The position numbers were made by a program, and so were the translations under genes. A stretch of 64,000 bases of DNA from Anabaena sp. PCC 7108 (GTDB lineage Bacteria > Cyanobacteriota > Cyanobacteriia > Cyanobacteriales > Nostocaceae). Location: positions 1,375,403 to 1,439,402 of the forward strand of contig NZ_KB235896.1 in assembly GCF_000332135.1 (NCBI RefSeq), in the 5' to 3' direction. Below, piece by piece: positions 55,508-64,000 of the stretch. The notes beneath the pieces were generated by a model that saw only the letters and a program-made list of their open reading frames with translations, was not told the DNA's origin and made no database searches. The first letter of the stretch is position 1. Every line of letters starts with the position of its first letter.

Positions 55508-55542
55508 TAGTTTAGTTACAGGCAACTAAACTAATTAGTTTA
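55508..55542. promoter_or_regulatory. Overlapping palindromic operators of the TetR-RHH regulator
   Basis: TAGTTTAGTT (55508-55517) and AACTAAACTA (55524-55533) form a perfect 10-bp inverted repeat around a 6-base spacer. The right arm is also the first half of a second palindrome, TAAACTAATTAGTTTA (55527-55542). The result is three copies of a TAGTTTA half-site in alternating direction. A TTGACA at 55486-55491 lies just upstream. A dimeric TetR bound here would block the divergent promoters. Confidence 0.8.
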
Positions 55543-55572
55543 CCTCCCATCTTAAATAATAGGGGAAAACTT

Positions 55573-56877
55573 ATGGTGCGTGATGTAACACCCAAAGATT
55601 CCGTATTTTTAAAACCTAGTTCCCGTCAGCTAATAATGCTGACAGCAGCTATAGCTATGACAATTTTGGGAATCAAAGGGTATAGATTTTCACAACTTCA
55701 ACCAAAAACCGCTGCAATCCAAGCTACCCAAGTAACTACACCGCAAATTAAGACGGTGACAGCATTAGGGAGAATTGAACCCAAGGGAACAGTAATTAAA
55801 CTTTCCGCACCGGCTTCTAGTCAAAGCAGCCGAGTAGAGAAACTTTTGGTCAAAGAAGGGGATAAAGTCAAAAATGGGCAGGTAATAGCCATTTTAGATA
55901 ATCGTCCCCGTCTCCAAGCCGCTTACCAAGAAGCCCAAGCAGCAGTGAAAGTTGCCCAGGTAAACTTAGATAAAGTTCAAGAGGGCGCGAAAGTAGGAGA
56001 AATAAATGCACAAAAAGCTGAAATTGCCAGAATAGAAGCGCAAAAGCTCGGAGATGAAACCGGACAAAGGCAAGCAGTTTCGAGATTAGAAGCACAATGG
56101 CAAGGTGAGACAACTGCACAACAAGCAACAATTAATAGACTCCAAGCCGAACTCAAAAATGCTCAAGTAGAACTGCAACGCTATCAGCAACTTTACCAAG
56201 ATGGGGCAATTTCTCAGTCATTATTTGATACCAAACGTCTCACCTTTGATACTATTACCCAACAATTGAGTGAAGCCAGAGCTAACCTCAATCGTATTGA
56301 TAGCACGGGACGCAAGCAAATTAGCGAAGCCAAAACCGCGCTCACCCGAATTAATGCCACAGGTAGCAAACAAATTACCTCTGCCCAAGCCACCTTAAAC
56401 CAAATAGCCGAAATCCGTCCGGTAGACGTAGCCGCAGCCAAAGCCGAAGTTGGCCGCACCATAGCCGCAGCCGAACAAGCAAAAGCAAATTTAGATCAAG
56501 CTTATGTGAAAGCACCTCAAGATGGTGTCATATTTGATATCTACACCCGTGCTGGTGAAGTAGTATCCAATGATGGCATCGTTGAAATTGGGCAAACCAA
56601 ACAGATGTATGCAGTTGTAGAAGTTTACCAAAGTGATATCAAGAAAATTACTCCTCAGCAAAAAGTAAAAATGTCTACTAACTCTATTCCAGGGGAGTTA
56701 CAAGGAACAGTAGATTGGGTTGGTTGGAAAGTACAACGGCAAAATGTGATCAATTCTGACCCTAGTGAAAATATTGATTCTAGAGTAGTAGAAGTTCATG
56801 TGCAGCTAGATGAGACATCAAGTGAGAAAGCAGCAAAATTTACCAATTTGCAAGTTAAGGCAGTAATTTCACTATGA
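55573..56877 (+). CDS. DevB-like membrane fusion protein (HlyD family)
   Basis: This 434-residue periplasmic adaptor has one N-terminal membrane helix (LIMLTAAIAMTILGIKGYRF). A lipoyl/barrel half follows (TALGRIEPKGTVIKLSAPAS ... VEKLLVKEGDKVKNGQVIAILDNRPRL). Next comes a long Ala/Gln/Arg coiled coil (residues 110-280), then the second half (VKAPQDGVIFDIYTRAGEVV). This is the DevB type of adaptor that works with DevC, DevA and TolC to export heterocyst glycolipids, although similar sets export other substrates. The stop overlaps the devC start by 4 bases. An AGGGGAAAA ribosome site precedes the ATG. Confidence 0.9.
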   Translation: MVRDVTPKDSVFLKPSSRQLIMLTAAIAMTILGIKGYRFSQLQPKTAAIQATQVTTPQIKTVTALGRIEPKGTVIKLSAPASSQSSRVEKLLVKEGDKVKNGQVIAILDNRPRLQAAYQEAQAAVKVAQVNLDKVQEGAKVGEINAQKAEIARIEAQKLGDETGQRQAVSRLEAQWQGETTAQQATINRLQAELKNAQVELQRYQQLYQDGAISQSLFDTKRLTFDTITQQLSEARANLNRIDSTGRKQISEAKTALTRINATGSKQITSAQATLNQIAEIRPVDVAAAKAEVGRTIAAAEQAKANLDQAYVKAPQDGVIFDIYTRAGEVVSNDGIVEIGQTKQMYAVVEVYQSDIKKITPQQKVKMSTNSIPGELQGTVDWVGWKVQRQNVINSDPSENIDSRVVEVHVQLDETSSEKAAKFTNLQVKAVISL

Positions 56878-58055
56878 TAGGATTAATTCAAAAACTCCAA
56901 AGACGCACACCCCTGGGATGGTTGCAACTCAACCATAATAGAAGTCGCTTGTTAGTTGCTTTATCAGGTATTGCTTTTGCAGATGTACTGATTTTTATGC
57001 AGCTTGGCTTTCAAAATGCCTTGTATGACAGCAATACCACCTTAAACCGGGCTGTGCTTGCAGATATCGTTCTCATAAGTCCGCAAAGCCGGAATATGCA
57101 AAATATGTCCACTTTTTCCCGGAGAAGACTGTTTCAAGCTGCTGATGTCCAAGGTGTAAAATCAGCAGAACCCATGTATATCGGATTAGTTACCTGGAAA
57201 AATCCCCAAACACGACGCAAAACCACAGTCCAAGCAATAGCCTTTAATCCTGATCAACCTGCATTAAATATACCAGAAGTCAATGCCCAATTAGATAAAA
57301 TTAAATTACCAGATAACTTTCTTTTTGATCGTGGTGCAAGAGGAGATTATGATCAAGTTTTTAGCCAAATAGACGCAGGTCAAAGTGTTTCCACAGAAAT
57401 AGAAAAACGGACAATTAATATTAGTGGATTATTTAAATTAGGAGCTTCATTTGGTGCAGATGGAACGATAATTTCTAGTGACGAAAACTTTTTACGCATC
57501 TTTCCTAGAAGACAAGTAGGAAGTATCAATTTGGGCTTAATTTCCATTCAACCAGGATATGAAGTAGAACAGGTAGCAGCAGCCTTAAAATCACACCTGA
57601 AAGATAATGAAGATGTGAAAGTTTTCACTAAACAAGAATTTATTAAATTTGAAGAAGCATTTTGGAAAAAAGAAAGCCCCATCGGTTTTATTTTCACACT
57701 AGGTGTATCAATGGGATTTATTGTTGGTGTAATTATTGTTTACCAAGTTCTCTCCACAGATGTAAATGCCCATCTCAAAGAATACGCTACTTTTAAAGCA
57801 ATGGGATATCAAAACTCATATTTATTAGGTGTAATTTTTGAAGAAGCAATAATTTTAGCAGCATTGGGTTTTATTCCCGGATTCATAGTACCTTTAGGAA
57901 TTTATCAGTTAGCAAGAAACGCCACCAACTTACCGATATACATGACATTAACGAGAGCCTTAATAGTCCTAATTTTAACAATTATCATGTGTACAATTTC
58001 CGGGACAATAGCTACTAGTAAACTACAATCAGCAGATCCAGCAGATATGTTTTAA
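56874..58055 (+). CDS. DevC-like ABC transporter permease
   Basis: The 393-residue permease begins MIGLIQKLQRRTPLGWLQLN, typical of DevC proteins. It has an N-terminal membrane helix, a long periplasmic MacB-type domain (about residues 45-260) and three C-terminal helices (FTLGVSMGFIVGVIIVYQVLSTDV, EEAIILAALGFIPGFIVPLG, LIVLILTIIMCTISGTIA). It is coupled to devB by an ATGA overlap. The gene ends LQSADPADMF, the usual DevC ending. The exported substrate is not revealed by the sequence. Confidence 0.92.
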   Translation: MIGLIQKLQRRTPLGWLQLNHNRSRLLVALSGIAFADVLIFMQLGFQNALYDSNTTLNRAVLADIVLISPQSRNMQNMSTFSRRRLFQAADVQGVKSAEPMYIGLVTWKNPQTRRKTTVQAIAFNPDQPALNIPEVNAQLDKIKLPDNFLFDRGARGDYDQVFSQIDAGQSVSTEIEKRTINISGLFKLGASFGADGTIISSDENFLRIFPRRQVGSINLGLISIQPGYEVEQVAAALKSHLKDNEDVKVFTKQEFIKFEEAFWKKESPIGFIFTLGVSMGFIVGVIIVYQVLSTDVNAHLKEYATFKAMGYQNSYLLGVIFEEAIILAALGFIPGFIVPLGIYQLARNATNLPIYMTLTRALIVLILTIIMCTISGTIATSKLQSADPADMF

Positions 58056-58191
58056 ATTAGGGAATCGGAACAGAAAAATTGTAGGTTTGCTTAAGCCATA
58101 GCGTAACCAAAGATAAAGTTTACTCACATCTTGGTGAAAATGTTAGATTTCCTTAACTCAACCTACATAATTTTAAAATTAACGATTAATT

Positions 58192-58908
58192 ATGCAAAAC
58201 CTTAATTCTTCAGAACCAGTAATCTTTGTTCAAAATCTCGACCATTATTTCGGAACCGGACAACTCAAAAAACAAGTTTTATTTAATATAAATCTCACCA
58301 TTAACACAGGTGAAATTATTATCATGACGGGACCATCTGGGTCAGGGAAAACCACTTTATTAACCTTGGCGGGTGGTTTACGATCCGCACAATCTGGAAG
58401 TTTAAAAATATTAGGTAAAGAACTATGTAAAGCTAATGCTAAACAACTAACCCAAGCGCGACGAAATAACGGTTATATCTTCCAAGCTCACAATTTACAC
58501 GGTAGCCTAACTGCAATTCAAAATGTGAAAATGGGTTTAGAATTACATCCGAAAATATCAACCCAAGAAATGATCAATCGTTCCAAAGCAATGCTAGAAG
58601 AGGTGGGATTAGGAAATCGAATTGATTACTATCCAGATAGTTTATCAGGGGGACAAAAACAACGAGTTGCGATCGCACGCGCATTAGTCAGTCAACCGAA
58701 AATTATCCTAGCAGATGAACCTACAGCCGCACTGGATAAGCAATCGGGACGGGATGTGGTGGAATTAATGCAGAAATTAGCAAAAGAACATGGTTGTACA
58801 ATTTTACTTGTTACCCATGATAATCGGATTTTAGATGTTGCTGACCGAATTATTTATATGGAAGATGGACATTTAATTAGAGATGGTGTCGGTGCTGTGA
58901 CTGCGTAA
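58192..58908 (+). CDS. DevA-like ABC transporter ATPase
   Basis: The 238 residues show Walker A (GPSGSGKTTLL), the Q loop (IFQAHNLHGSLTAIQNV), the signature LSGGQKQRVAIARAL, Walker B (IILADEPTAALD) and the H loop (LLVTHDNRI). This is the MacB/LolD/DevA class, whose ATPase drives export by a membrane-spanning tripartite pump. It lies 136 bp behind devC. The gap holds a GTAGGTTTGCTTAAGCCATAGCGTAACC-type repeat of the family seen elsewhere in the window. Confidence 0.94.
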   Translation: MQNLNSSEPVIFVQNLDHYFGTGQLKKQVLFNINLTINTGEIIIMTGPSGSGKTTLLTLAGGLRSAQSGSLKILGKELCKANAKQLTQARRNNGYIFQAHNLHGSLTAIQNVKMGLELHPKISTQEMINRSKAMLEEVGLGNRIDYYPDSLSGGQKQRVAIARALVSQPKIILADEPTAALDKQSGRDVVELMQKLAKEHGCTILLVTHDNRILDVADRIIYMEDGHLIRDGVGAVTA

Positions 58909-59016
58909 AGGTGGAATTAAAATCTGGAAGAATTGGGTTAAGCAACAGCATAACCCAACCTACGTAAATATTGATTTTGCTGTCGCAAATAAACTGTATT
59001 AGCTGATCTTTCTTAA

Positions 59017-60486
59017 TTAAAATCTTTCCACTCCTGAAAATTGCTGAATTGCAGCCTTTGCTCCTTCTCCACAAGTGCGAGGTGTGGGGAAAATTTTCCC
59101 AGGATTTGCTAAACCTTGAGGATTAAAAACTTGTCGTACCCATTGCATAGTTTCTAAATCAGCTTCACTAAACATATCTGGCATATAGCATTTTTTATCA
59201 GCACCAATACCATGTTCACCAGAAATACTACCACCTACTTTTACACATAATCTCAGAATTTCTCCGCCTAATTCTTCTACTTTTTCTAATGCGCCATGTA
59301 CAGAATTATCAAATAAAATTAGTGGATGTAAATTACCATCTCCAGCATGAAAGACATTCGCAATTGGATAACCATATTTTTGACTTAAAGCCTCAATTTC
59401 CTTTAATACATAAGGTAGTTGAGTCCGAGGAATTACACCATCTTGCACATAATAATCAGGACTTAAATGTCCAGCAGCAGCAAAAGCGGCTTTTCTTCCT
59501 TTCCACAATTTTAATCTCGTTTCTGGATCACTAGCAGTCGTAATATTTCGAGACCCATTCTTTTTACAAATTTCAGCTACTCGCTTTTTATTGACCTCAA
59601 CTTCTATATCTAATCCATCAATTTCTACTAACAGAATTGCAGTTGCATCACGAGGATAACAATTAGTAGCAACAACATCTTCTACAGCATTAATACTAAT
59701 ATTATCCATCATTTCCATACCACCAGGAATAATTCCCGCGCTGATAATATCTGAAACGGTTGCGGCTGCATCTTCAACGCTAGTAAAATCTGCTAAAAGC
59801 ACACAAATTGATTCTGCACTTTTGAGAATTCGCAAAGTGATTTCTGTCGCAATTCCTAAAGTTCCTTCGGAACCAACAAATACACCAGTTAAATCATAAC
59901 CTGGCATTTCGGGAATTTGTCCCCCGACATCAACAATAGAACCGTCAGGAAGCACAATTTTTAAACCCAAAACGTGGTTAGTGGTGACACCATATTTTAA
60001 ACAATGTACTCCCCCTGAATTTTCGGCAATATTCCCACCAATTGAGCAGATAATCTGGCTAGAAGGATCAGGTGCATAGTAAAAACCAGCACCGCTAACG
60101 GCTTGTGTCACCCAGCTATTTATTACCCCAGGTTGAACTACAGCAAGCTGATTTTCTAAATCAATTTTGATGATTTGTCGCATTAAAGATGTGACAATTA
60201 AAACTGAATCTTCTGATGGTAAAGCCCCACCTGATAAACCTGTACCTGAACCCCTTGCAATGAACGGGACGGAGTGTTGATTACAAATTTTGACAACTTC
60301 GGCTACTTGTTCTGTGGTGCGGGGTAAAACCGCAACTGGGGGAGTTTGGCGATAGCTAGTTAAACCGTCACATTCGTAGGTGATAAGTTCTTCTCGGCGT
60401 TTTACTACTCCTTTTTCACCAAGGACAGTGATGAATTTTTTGATTATGGGTTTCCAGTCGATTTGTTTTTTTTCTTGGGTAAGCAT
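59017..60486 (-). CDS. glcD: Glycolate oxidase/dehydrogenase FAD subunit
   Basis: GlcD oxidises glycolate from photorespiration to glyoxylate. The 489-residue protein has the FAD-binding PCMH block (PFIARGSGTGLSGGALP and SIGGNIAENSGGVHCLKYG), GSEGTLGIATEITLRI, and the C-terminal FHAGDGNLHPLILFD and GSISGEHGIGADKK motifs, all typical of GlcD. Cyanobacteria use it as a non-oxygen-dependent glycolate dehydrogenase with a separate Fe-S subunit that is not next to it here. The start is the ATG at 60486. Confidence 0.94.
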   Translation of the reverse strand: MLTQEKKQIDWKPIIKKFITVLGEKGVVKRREELITYECDGLTSYRQTPPVAVLPRTTEQVAEVVKICNQHSVPFIARGSGTGLSGGALPSEDSVLIVTSLMRQIIKIDLENQLAVVQPGVINSWVTQAVSGAGFYYAPDPSSQIICSIGGNIAENSGGVHCLKYGVTTNHVLGLKIVLPDGSIVDVGGQIPEMPGYDLTGVFVGSEGTLGIATEITLRILKSAESICVLLADFTSVEDAAATVSDIISAGIIPGGMEMMDNISINAVEDVVATNCYPRDATAILLVEIDGLDIEVEVNKKRVAEICKKNGSRNITTASDPETRLKLWKGRKAAFAAAGHLSPDYYVQDGVIPRTQLPYVLKEIEALSQKYGYPIANVFHAGDGNLHPLILFDNSVHGALEKVEELGGEILRLCVKVGGSISGEHGIGADKKCYMPDMFSEADLETMQWVRQVFNPQGLANPGKIFPTPRTCGEGAKAAIQQFSGVERF

Positions 60487-60625
60487 AGTCTATTAATGGT
60501 AGATGTTTATTTTTACTTTAAGGCTATTTGTGTAGTTATGAAAGTGGTTTTTTTGATCACGCAGAGGTACAGTGGTGCGGAGAGGAGAAGGATTTTGATA
60601 TAAGTATATTATCGGTAATAAAAAA

Positions 60626-61756
60626 CTAACTCCACAATCTTCTCCCAGCTTTCCCATTTAATCTCTCATGGGTATCTGCTAATAAAGCCGGAATATCTAA
60701 ATTTTCAGGACATTTAGGTAAACAATCACCGCATTCTGTACAACGATTTCCCTTCATTCCTGGAAACCAATGACCAGCATTTTCAAACATTCCATAACGA
60801 TATTTTCCATAAGCATTCATGTCATAAGCTACTGCTAAATTTCTTAATCTTAAAACTTCAGGAATATTGATATTTTCAGGACAAGGTAAACAAGCATAAC
60901 ACTGACTACATTTATCAGTATTTAAAACTATATTTTGCTGATTTTCTAATTCTTCAAAAACAAGGTTTTCTGCTGAAGTTAACTCACCAACATGATCAGC
61001 AACTTCCAAAGGTACAATTAATTCTTCTGGAGTTGCAGCACCTACACTTAAAGTTGTAATGCGGTTGTCACTCAATAAAAATCTATAGTTTAATTCCAAA
61101 GGTGTAAATGGCTGACAGAGTTCTTTTAAAGTTGAAGGTGGTGTATAAAGTCTTCCTCCCTTATCAGCGGGAGAAATAATAAAAACACCCATATCTTTTT
61201 TTGCTGCTGCTTGAATAGCTGAAGCATTGTGTTGGAAAAAATAATAATAATGCAAATTAATAAATTCAAAAAAATCTGTATTAATAGCTGCCAGAATTAT
61301 ATCTAATGAAGCGTGGGTAGAAAAACCAACGTGTTTTACTCTGCCATCATTTACTGCTTCTTGTACAGCTTGCATACAGCCGTTTTTAGCTTGTACGCAT
61401 TCTAAATGTTCTGGGGTATTTAAACCATGAATTCCCAAACAATCAAGATAATCTATATTTAAACGTTGTAATGATTCATCAATACACTGACGCATCGTCT
61501 CAGCATCGGGTGTGGGAGTAATTTTGGTAGTAATATACAGTTGATTTCTGGGTACTGACAAACCAGCTTTTATCGCTGCACCTAAATACTCCTCACTTTT
61601 ACCGTAACCTCTAGCTGTTTCGATGTGATTAATTCCCAAAGATAAAGCTTTTTCAATAGTTTTTTGGGCAGTTTCTGCGTTAGCTAAATAACGCATTGTT
61701 CCCAAAGAAAAAACCGAGATGTGTAAATTAGTTTTCCCAAAACGTCGATATTGCAT
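60626..61756 (-). CDS. Aldo/keto reductase with C-terminal 4Fe-4S domain
   Basis: The 376 residues begin MQYRRFGKTNLHISVFSLGTMR, followed by the aldo/keto reductase barrel with GINHIETARGYGKSEEYLG and VKHVGFSTHA. The last 100 residues contain two Cys clusters (CSQCYACLPCPENI and CTECGDCLPKCPENLD), the ferredoxin-like extension of one bacterial subfamily. That combination implies a redox role coupled to Fe-S electron transfer; the substrate is unknown. It follows glcD on the same strand, about 140 bp away. Confidence 0.93.
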   Translation of the reverse strand: MQYRRFGKTNLHISVFSLGTMRYLANAETAQKTIEKALSLGINHIETARGYGKSEEYLGAAIKAGLSVPRNQLYITTKITPTPDAETMRQCIDESLQRLNIDYLDCLGIHGLNTPEHLECVQAKNGCMQAVQEAVNDGRVKHVGFSTHASLDIILAAINTDFFEFINLHYYYFFQHNASAIQAAAKKDMGVFIISPADKGGRLYTPPSTLKELCQPFTPLELNYRFLLSDNRITTLSVGAATPEELIVPLEVADHVGELTSAENLVFEELENQQNIVLNTDKCSQCYACLPCPENINIPEVLRLRNLAVAYDMNAYGKYRYGMFENAGHWFPGMKGNRCTECGDCLPKCPENLDIPALLADTHERLNGKAGRRLWS

Positions 61757-61888
61757 AAATCAGTTTGGATTTATGTTGTCAAGATTTTATATTTCATGAA
61801 ATTGATTAAATTAGTAGGGGTTTAGCATTGCTAAACCCTTACATTGATAGCAACTTAAACACAAACAGACTTTTAACCCTGTCACCTC

Positions 61889-62386
61889 TTAACTGTCACC
61901 ATTATCAAATCTTTTAATCAAATCTTCAGGACGAAGATTGGAAACAAATTCACGGAAAGCTTGCTGTTCAGCTTCGTCAGCATCTCTATCAACTGGGATA
62001 GAAGCATCAGCTACTACCTCTTCCATCACCCAAATAGGTGTATTTGTACGGAGGGCAATTGCGATCGCATCGCTAGGACGGGCATCAATTTCTTTTTTAA
62101 CCTCCCCTTGCTGAACTATCAAAACTGCATAAAATGTATCCTTTTGCAAAGAATGAATAATGACCTTTTCTATAGTCATATTCCATGCTTCTAACATATT
62201 CACAATTAAGTCATGGGTTAAAGGTCTAGGAGGCTTTTGGTTTTCCAGCGCTCCCATAATTGCCCTAGCCTGTTCTTGACCGATATAAATTGGTAAAGCC
62301 CGACGATCTGAGCTATCTTTTAGAAGTACAATCGGGCTGCGGGTTATGGCATCTAATGCTATACCAGCGACTCTCATTTCAATCAT
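61889..62386 (-). CDS. DUF151 bifunctional nuclease family protein
   Basis: The 165-residue protein starts MIEMRVAGIALDAITRSPIV and continues LLKDSSDRRALPIYIGQEQARAIMGALENQ, RPLTHDLIVNMLEAW, then the strongly conserved DARPSDAIAIALRTNTPIWV. These are the signatures of the DUF151 (bifunctional nuclease) family known from plants, Thermotoga and cyanobacteria. The family's physiological role is not well established. The upstream gene start at 62577 suggests co-transcription with a small uncatalogued frame. Confidence 0.92.
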   Translation of the reverse strand: MIEMRVAGIALDAITRSPIVLLKDSSDRRALPIYIGQEQARAIMGALENQKPPRPLTHDLIVNMLEAWNMTIEKVIIHSLQKDTFYAVLIVQQGEVKKEIDARPSDAIAIALRTNTPIWVMEEVVADASIPVDRDADEAEQQAFREFVSNLRPEDLIKRFDNGDS

Positions 62387-62397
62387 TGGCTAACCCT

Positions 62398-62577
62398 CTA
62401 AAATCCTTTAAGCGCTTGAGTAGTCAGTTGTAAATAATACCCTTGGTTGGGTTTTTCTGGGACAGAAGTAAACATAGGGCTTTTATTCTCTATAATTGCT
62501 TCTATTAAACTCCGAACTTGTGGTGAATGCCAGAATAAATCAAATTGCTTTACCAAAACAAGAATCTTCTTACTCAA
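62398..62577 (-). CDS. Small uncatalogued ORF upstream of DUF151 gene
   Basis: From a TTG at 62577 the minus strand encodes 59 residues reading SKKILVLVKQFDLFWHSPQV, RSLIEAIIENKSPMFTSVPE and KPNQGYYLQLTTQALKGF, then a stop 11 bases before the DUF151 start. Base use and the even amino acid mix look coding. There is no ATG in the frame upstream of the TTG (a stop lies at 62605-62607). I know no family. It could be a small protein co-transcribed with the nuclease gene, or the end of a lost gene. Confidence 0.45.
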   Translation of the reverse strand: MSKKILVLVKQFDLFWHSPQVRSLIEAIIENKSPMFTSVPEKPNQGYYLQLTTQALKGF

Positions 62578-62727
62578 GTATGCCTTGAGATTGATGTTAA
62601 TGTGTTAGTGTTAGTTTGTCCAAAAAAAATCTGAAAATTATATTTAAAGGTTTTATATTGTTTTCAGCATTAACAGTTCATTTCAGCCAAAATTAAGCAA
62701 TAAATAGAATTAGTTTGGCAAAAAACC

Positions 62728-63405
62728 GTGTTCACAGGATTAATTCAAGGCTTAGGTACTATCAAACCCTTAGGGAAAAATTCTTGGCAGATTAGTTTCG
62801 TCAGCGAGTCTGAGACAATTATGCAGGATTTGACTTATGGTGACAGTGTGGCTGTAGATGGCGTATGTCTCACAGTAGAAGAAATTTTAAAAGATGGGTT
62901 TATTGCCACTGCTTCACCAGAAACCCTGCGGCGCACGACTTTAGGTAGAGAAGAAACTCAAGAAAAATATGTCAACTTAGAAACATCACTGCGAGTTGGC
63001 GGCAAAGTCGGTGGTCATTTTGTCATGGGTCATGTAGACGGAATTGGGAAATTAATTTCTTCAGAACAGACTGCTACTTCTTGGGAAATGACTTTTATGG
63101 CAACTCCTGCGATCGCTCGATACATTGTCCCCAAAGGTAGCATCGCTGTCAATGGCATCAGCCTCACGGTAGCCACTTATGAACCTGAACAGTCTCACTT
63201 TACTGTAGCAGTGATTCCCGTCACTTATGCCAAAACTAATCTCAACTATTTAGTTCCTGGCAGCTGGGTAAATCTCGAAGGAGATATTCTCGGTAAATAC
63301 GTGGAAAAATTCCTATATCCTGGCAATCAACCCAATCAAGATGTAGATGAGGTTGGTTGTGATATGATTACACCCGCATTTTTAACAGAACACGGGTATT
63401 TGTAA
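62728..63405 (+). CDS. ribE: Riboflavin synthase (alpha chain)
   Basis: Riboflavin synthase dismutates two 6,7-dimethyl-8-ribityllumazine molecules to riboflavin. The 225 residues have the duplicated lumazine-binding halves: MFTGLIQGLGTI and DSVAVDGVCLTVEE in the first, HFVMGHVDGIGKLI and GSIAVNGISLTVA in the second. The N-terminal MFTGL is conserved. The start is a GTG at 62728. No FMN riboswitch could be recognised in the 150 bases upstream. A tail past residue 205 (QPNQDVDEVGCDMITPAFLTEHGYL) is a little longer than usual. Confidence 0.93.
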   Translation: MFTGLIQGLGTIKPLGKNSWQISFVSESETIMQDLTYGDSVAVDGVCLTVEEILKDGFIATASPETLRRTTLGREETQEKYVNLETSLRVGGKVGGHFVMGHVDGIGKLISSEQTATSWEMTFMATPAIARYIVPKGSIAVNGISLTVATYEPEQSHFTVAVIPVTYAKTNLNYLVPGSWVNLEGDILGKYVEKFLYPGNQPNQDVDEVGCDMITPAFLTEHGYL

Positions 63406-63410
63406 ACTGG

Positions 63411-63485
63411 GGCAGGGTGCAGGGTGCAGGGTGCAGGAGGCAGGAGGCAGGAGGCAGGAGGCAGGAGGCAGGAGGCAGGAGACAG
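63411..63485. repeat. G-rich heptamer array after ribE
   Basis: GCAGGGT and then GCAGGAG units repeat about ten times head to tail. It is the same heptamer class as at 3010-3046 and 34259-34427, and G-runs again satisfy a quadruplex-like spacing. It begins right after the ribE stop. Confidence 0.85.
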
Positions 63486-63598
63486 GGAGAAAGAGGGTTT
63501 TAATCTACTTAATTGCTGATCAAATAAACTCTCCGCGTCCCCGCGTCCCACCGTCACCGCGTCTCCTACTCCTCGCGTCACCCCATCTCCCCATCAAC

Positions 63599-64000
63599 CT
63601 ATTGTGCAGAAGCTGTGCCTGTGCTTTGCGCCAAGTTACCGAGTCCAGATTGTAATTGTACACCTGGGTCAACAGCAACCCAACCATTTGCTGTCAAATG
63701 GCGGACTTCAAAATGGAGGTGAGGTCCTGTAGAGTTGCCAGTGCTACCAACTCGACCAATGACAGTTCCTGGTTCTACCCATTGACCGGGACGAACAAAG
63801 ACTTCTGACATATGACCGTAGAGAGTTTGTTGAGCAGAACTATGATTAATAATTACTGCTAAACCATAACCACCAACCCAGTCAGCAGTTTCGATTTGAC
63901 CTTTAGCCGCTGCCAAAACTGGTGTTCCCATTGGCGCACCCAAGTCTGTACCAGCGTGGAAACGTCTATCCCCTGTAATAGGGTGAACCCGCCAGCCAAA
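63599..64000 (-). CDS. M23 family metallopeptidase, C-terminal part
   Basis: The last 133 residues of a LytM/M23 peptidase are visible; the 5' part lies outside the window. The catalytic block includes FGWRVHPITGDRRFHAGTDLG, with the zinc-binding His and Asp, and YGHMSEVFVRPGQ. The final HLHFEVR motif is intact. Such enzymes cut peptide cross-links in peptidoglycan, or serve as activators when catalytic residues are lost; here they appear present. A short Gly/Ser/Thr tail (LGNLAQSTGTASAQ) follows the domain. Confidence 0.93.
   Translation of the reverse strand, partial: FGWRVHPITGDRRFHAGTDLGAPMGTPVLAAAKGQIETADWVGGYGLAVIINHSSAQQTLYGHMSEVFVRPGQWVEPGTVIGRVGSTGNSTGPHLHFEVRHLTANGWVAVDPGVQLQSGLGNLAQSTGTASAQ

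Noticed and set aside
62578-62727. FMN riboswitch ahead of ribE
   Set aside because: The region is AT-rich and lacks the conserved FMN-aptamer blocks. It is also too short for the full structure plus an expression platform.
63336-63655. Frames over the repeats after ribE (QEAGGRRQEAGG and LLPPASCLLPPA types)
   Set aside because: They are direct translations of the G-rich heptamer array and do not indicate a protein.

Overview
The window comes from the chromosome of a cyanobacterium, most likely a filamentous, heterocyst-forming member of the Nostocales. The case rests on gene content and DNA style. It carries photosystem I subunit PsaE, NDH-1 subunit NdhO, the phylloquinone enzymes MenB and MenD, a CrtO-type carotenoid oxidoreductase, a CYP110-like P450 and a DevBCA-type exporter of the heterocyst-glycolipid class. 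The DNA is AT-rich, with many HIP1 octamers (GCGATCGC), heptameric tandem repeats and small palindromic repeats between genes.

Layout. 1-4.0 kb: two PspA/Vipp1-family genes, a membrane protein with a SPOR-like tail, a DciA-like protein and a Cys-rich small protein. 4.1-8.2 kb: menB and menD on the minus strand, separated by an opposite-strand Rpn-type nuclease gene, then folB. 8.2-15 kb: an acetyltransferase, a nucleoside-salvage trio (ribokinase, deaminase, nucleoside hydrolase), glutathione-dependent formaldehyde dehydrogenase, avtA and rimM. 15-18.4 kb: Uma2 and dienelactone-hydrolase genes, a serine/threonine kinase remnant and a compact three-gene module that looks like toxin, partner and HigA-type antitoxin.

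18.7-30.6 kb is an accessory island bracketed by two phosphoketolase-family genes. It holds three tandem DUF29 genes and a broken fourth, a 339-bp internally deleted IS1634-type element with perfect 18-bp inverted ends, a second Uma2 gene, three toxin-antitoxin pairs (MazF, VapC and ParDE types), a HEPN-like gene and a GxxExxY gene. A non-coding repeat of about 190-250 bp occurs three times in the same orientation between these units, and its tail occurs a fourth time.

31-32.6 kb holds two small double-glycine leader peptide genes that share a C-terminal TIDFS motif, behind an AT-rich region with three spaced GACA...TGTC elements. I consider this the best candidate for something undescribed. 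32.6-45.6 kb is mostly core: glgA, P450, DUF2993, crtO-like, a saccharopine-dehydrogenase-like gene, ndhO, mutM, psaE, a fibrillin gene, DUF3134 and mraY. 45.9-49.6 kb is a same-strand sugar-catabolism cluster: gap1, pyk, tal.

50-54.5 kb: tRNA-Lys(CUU), a truncated gene, and an AAA+ ATPase/subtilase pair whose protease gene is interrupted by a 70-odd-bp palindromic repeat. 54.6-58.9 kb: a TetR regulator fused to a ribbon-helix-helix domain, diverging from devBCA across perfect palindromes that look like its operator. 59-64 kb: glcD, an Fe-S aldo/keto reductase, a DUF151 nuclease, a small uncatalogued ORF, ribE and the end of an M23 peptidase gene.

The core genes together suggest glycogen synthesis, glycolysis, the pentose-phosphate and phosphoketolase routes and glycolate oxidation around a photosynthetic metabolism. 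I saw no CRISPR array, rRNA or intact insertion sequence.
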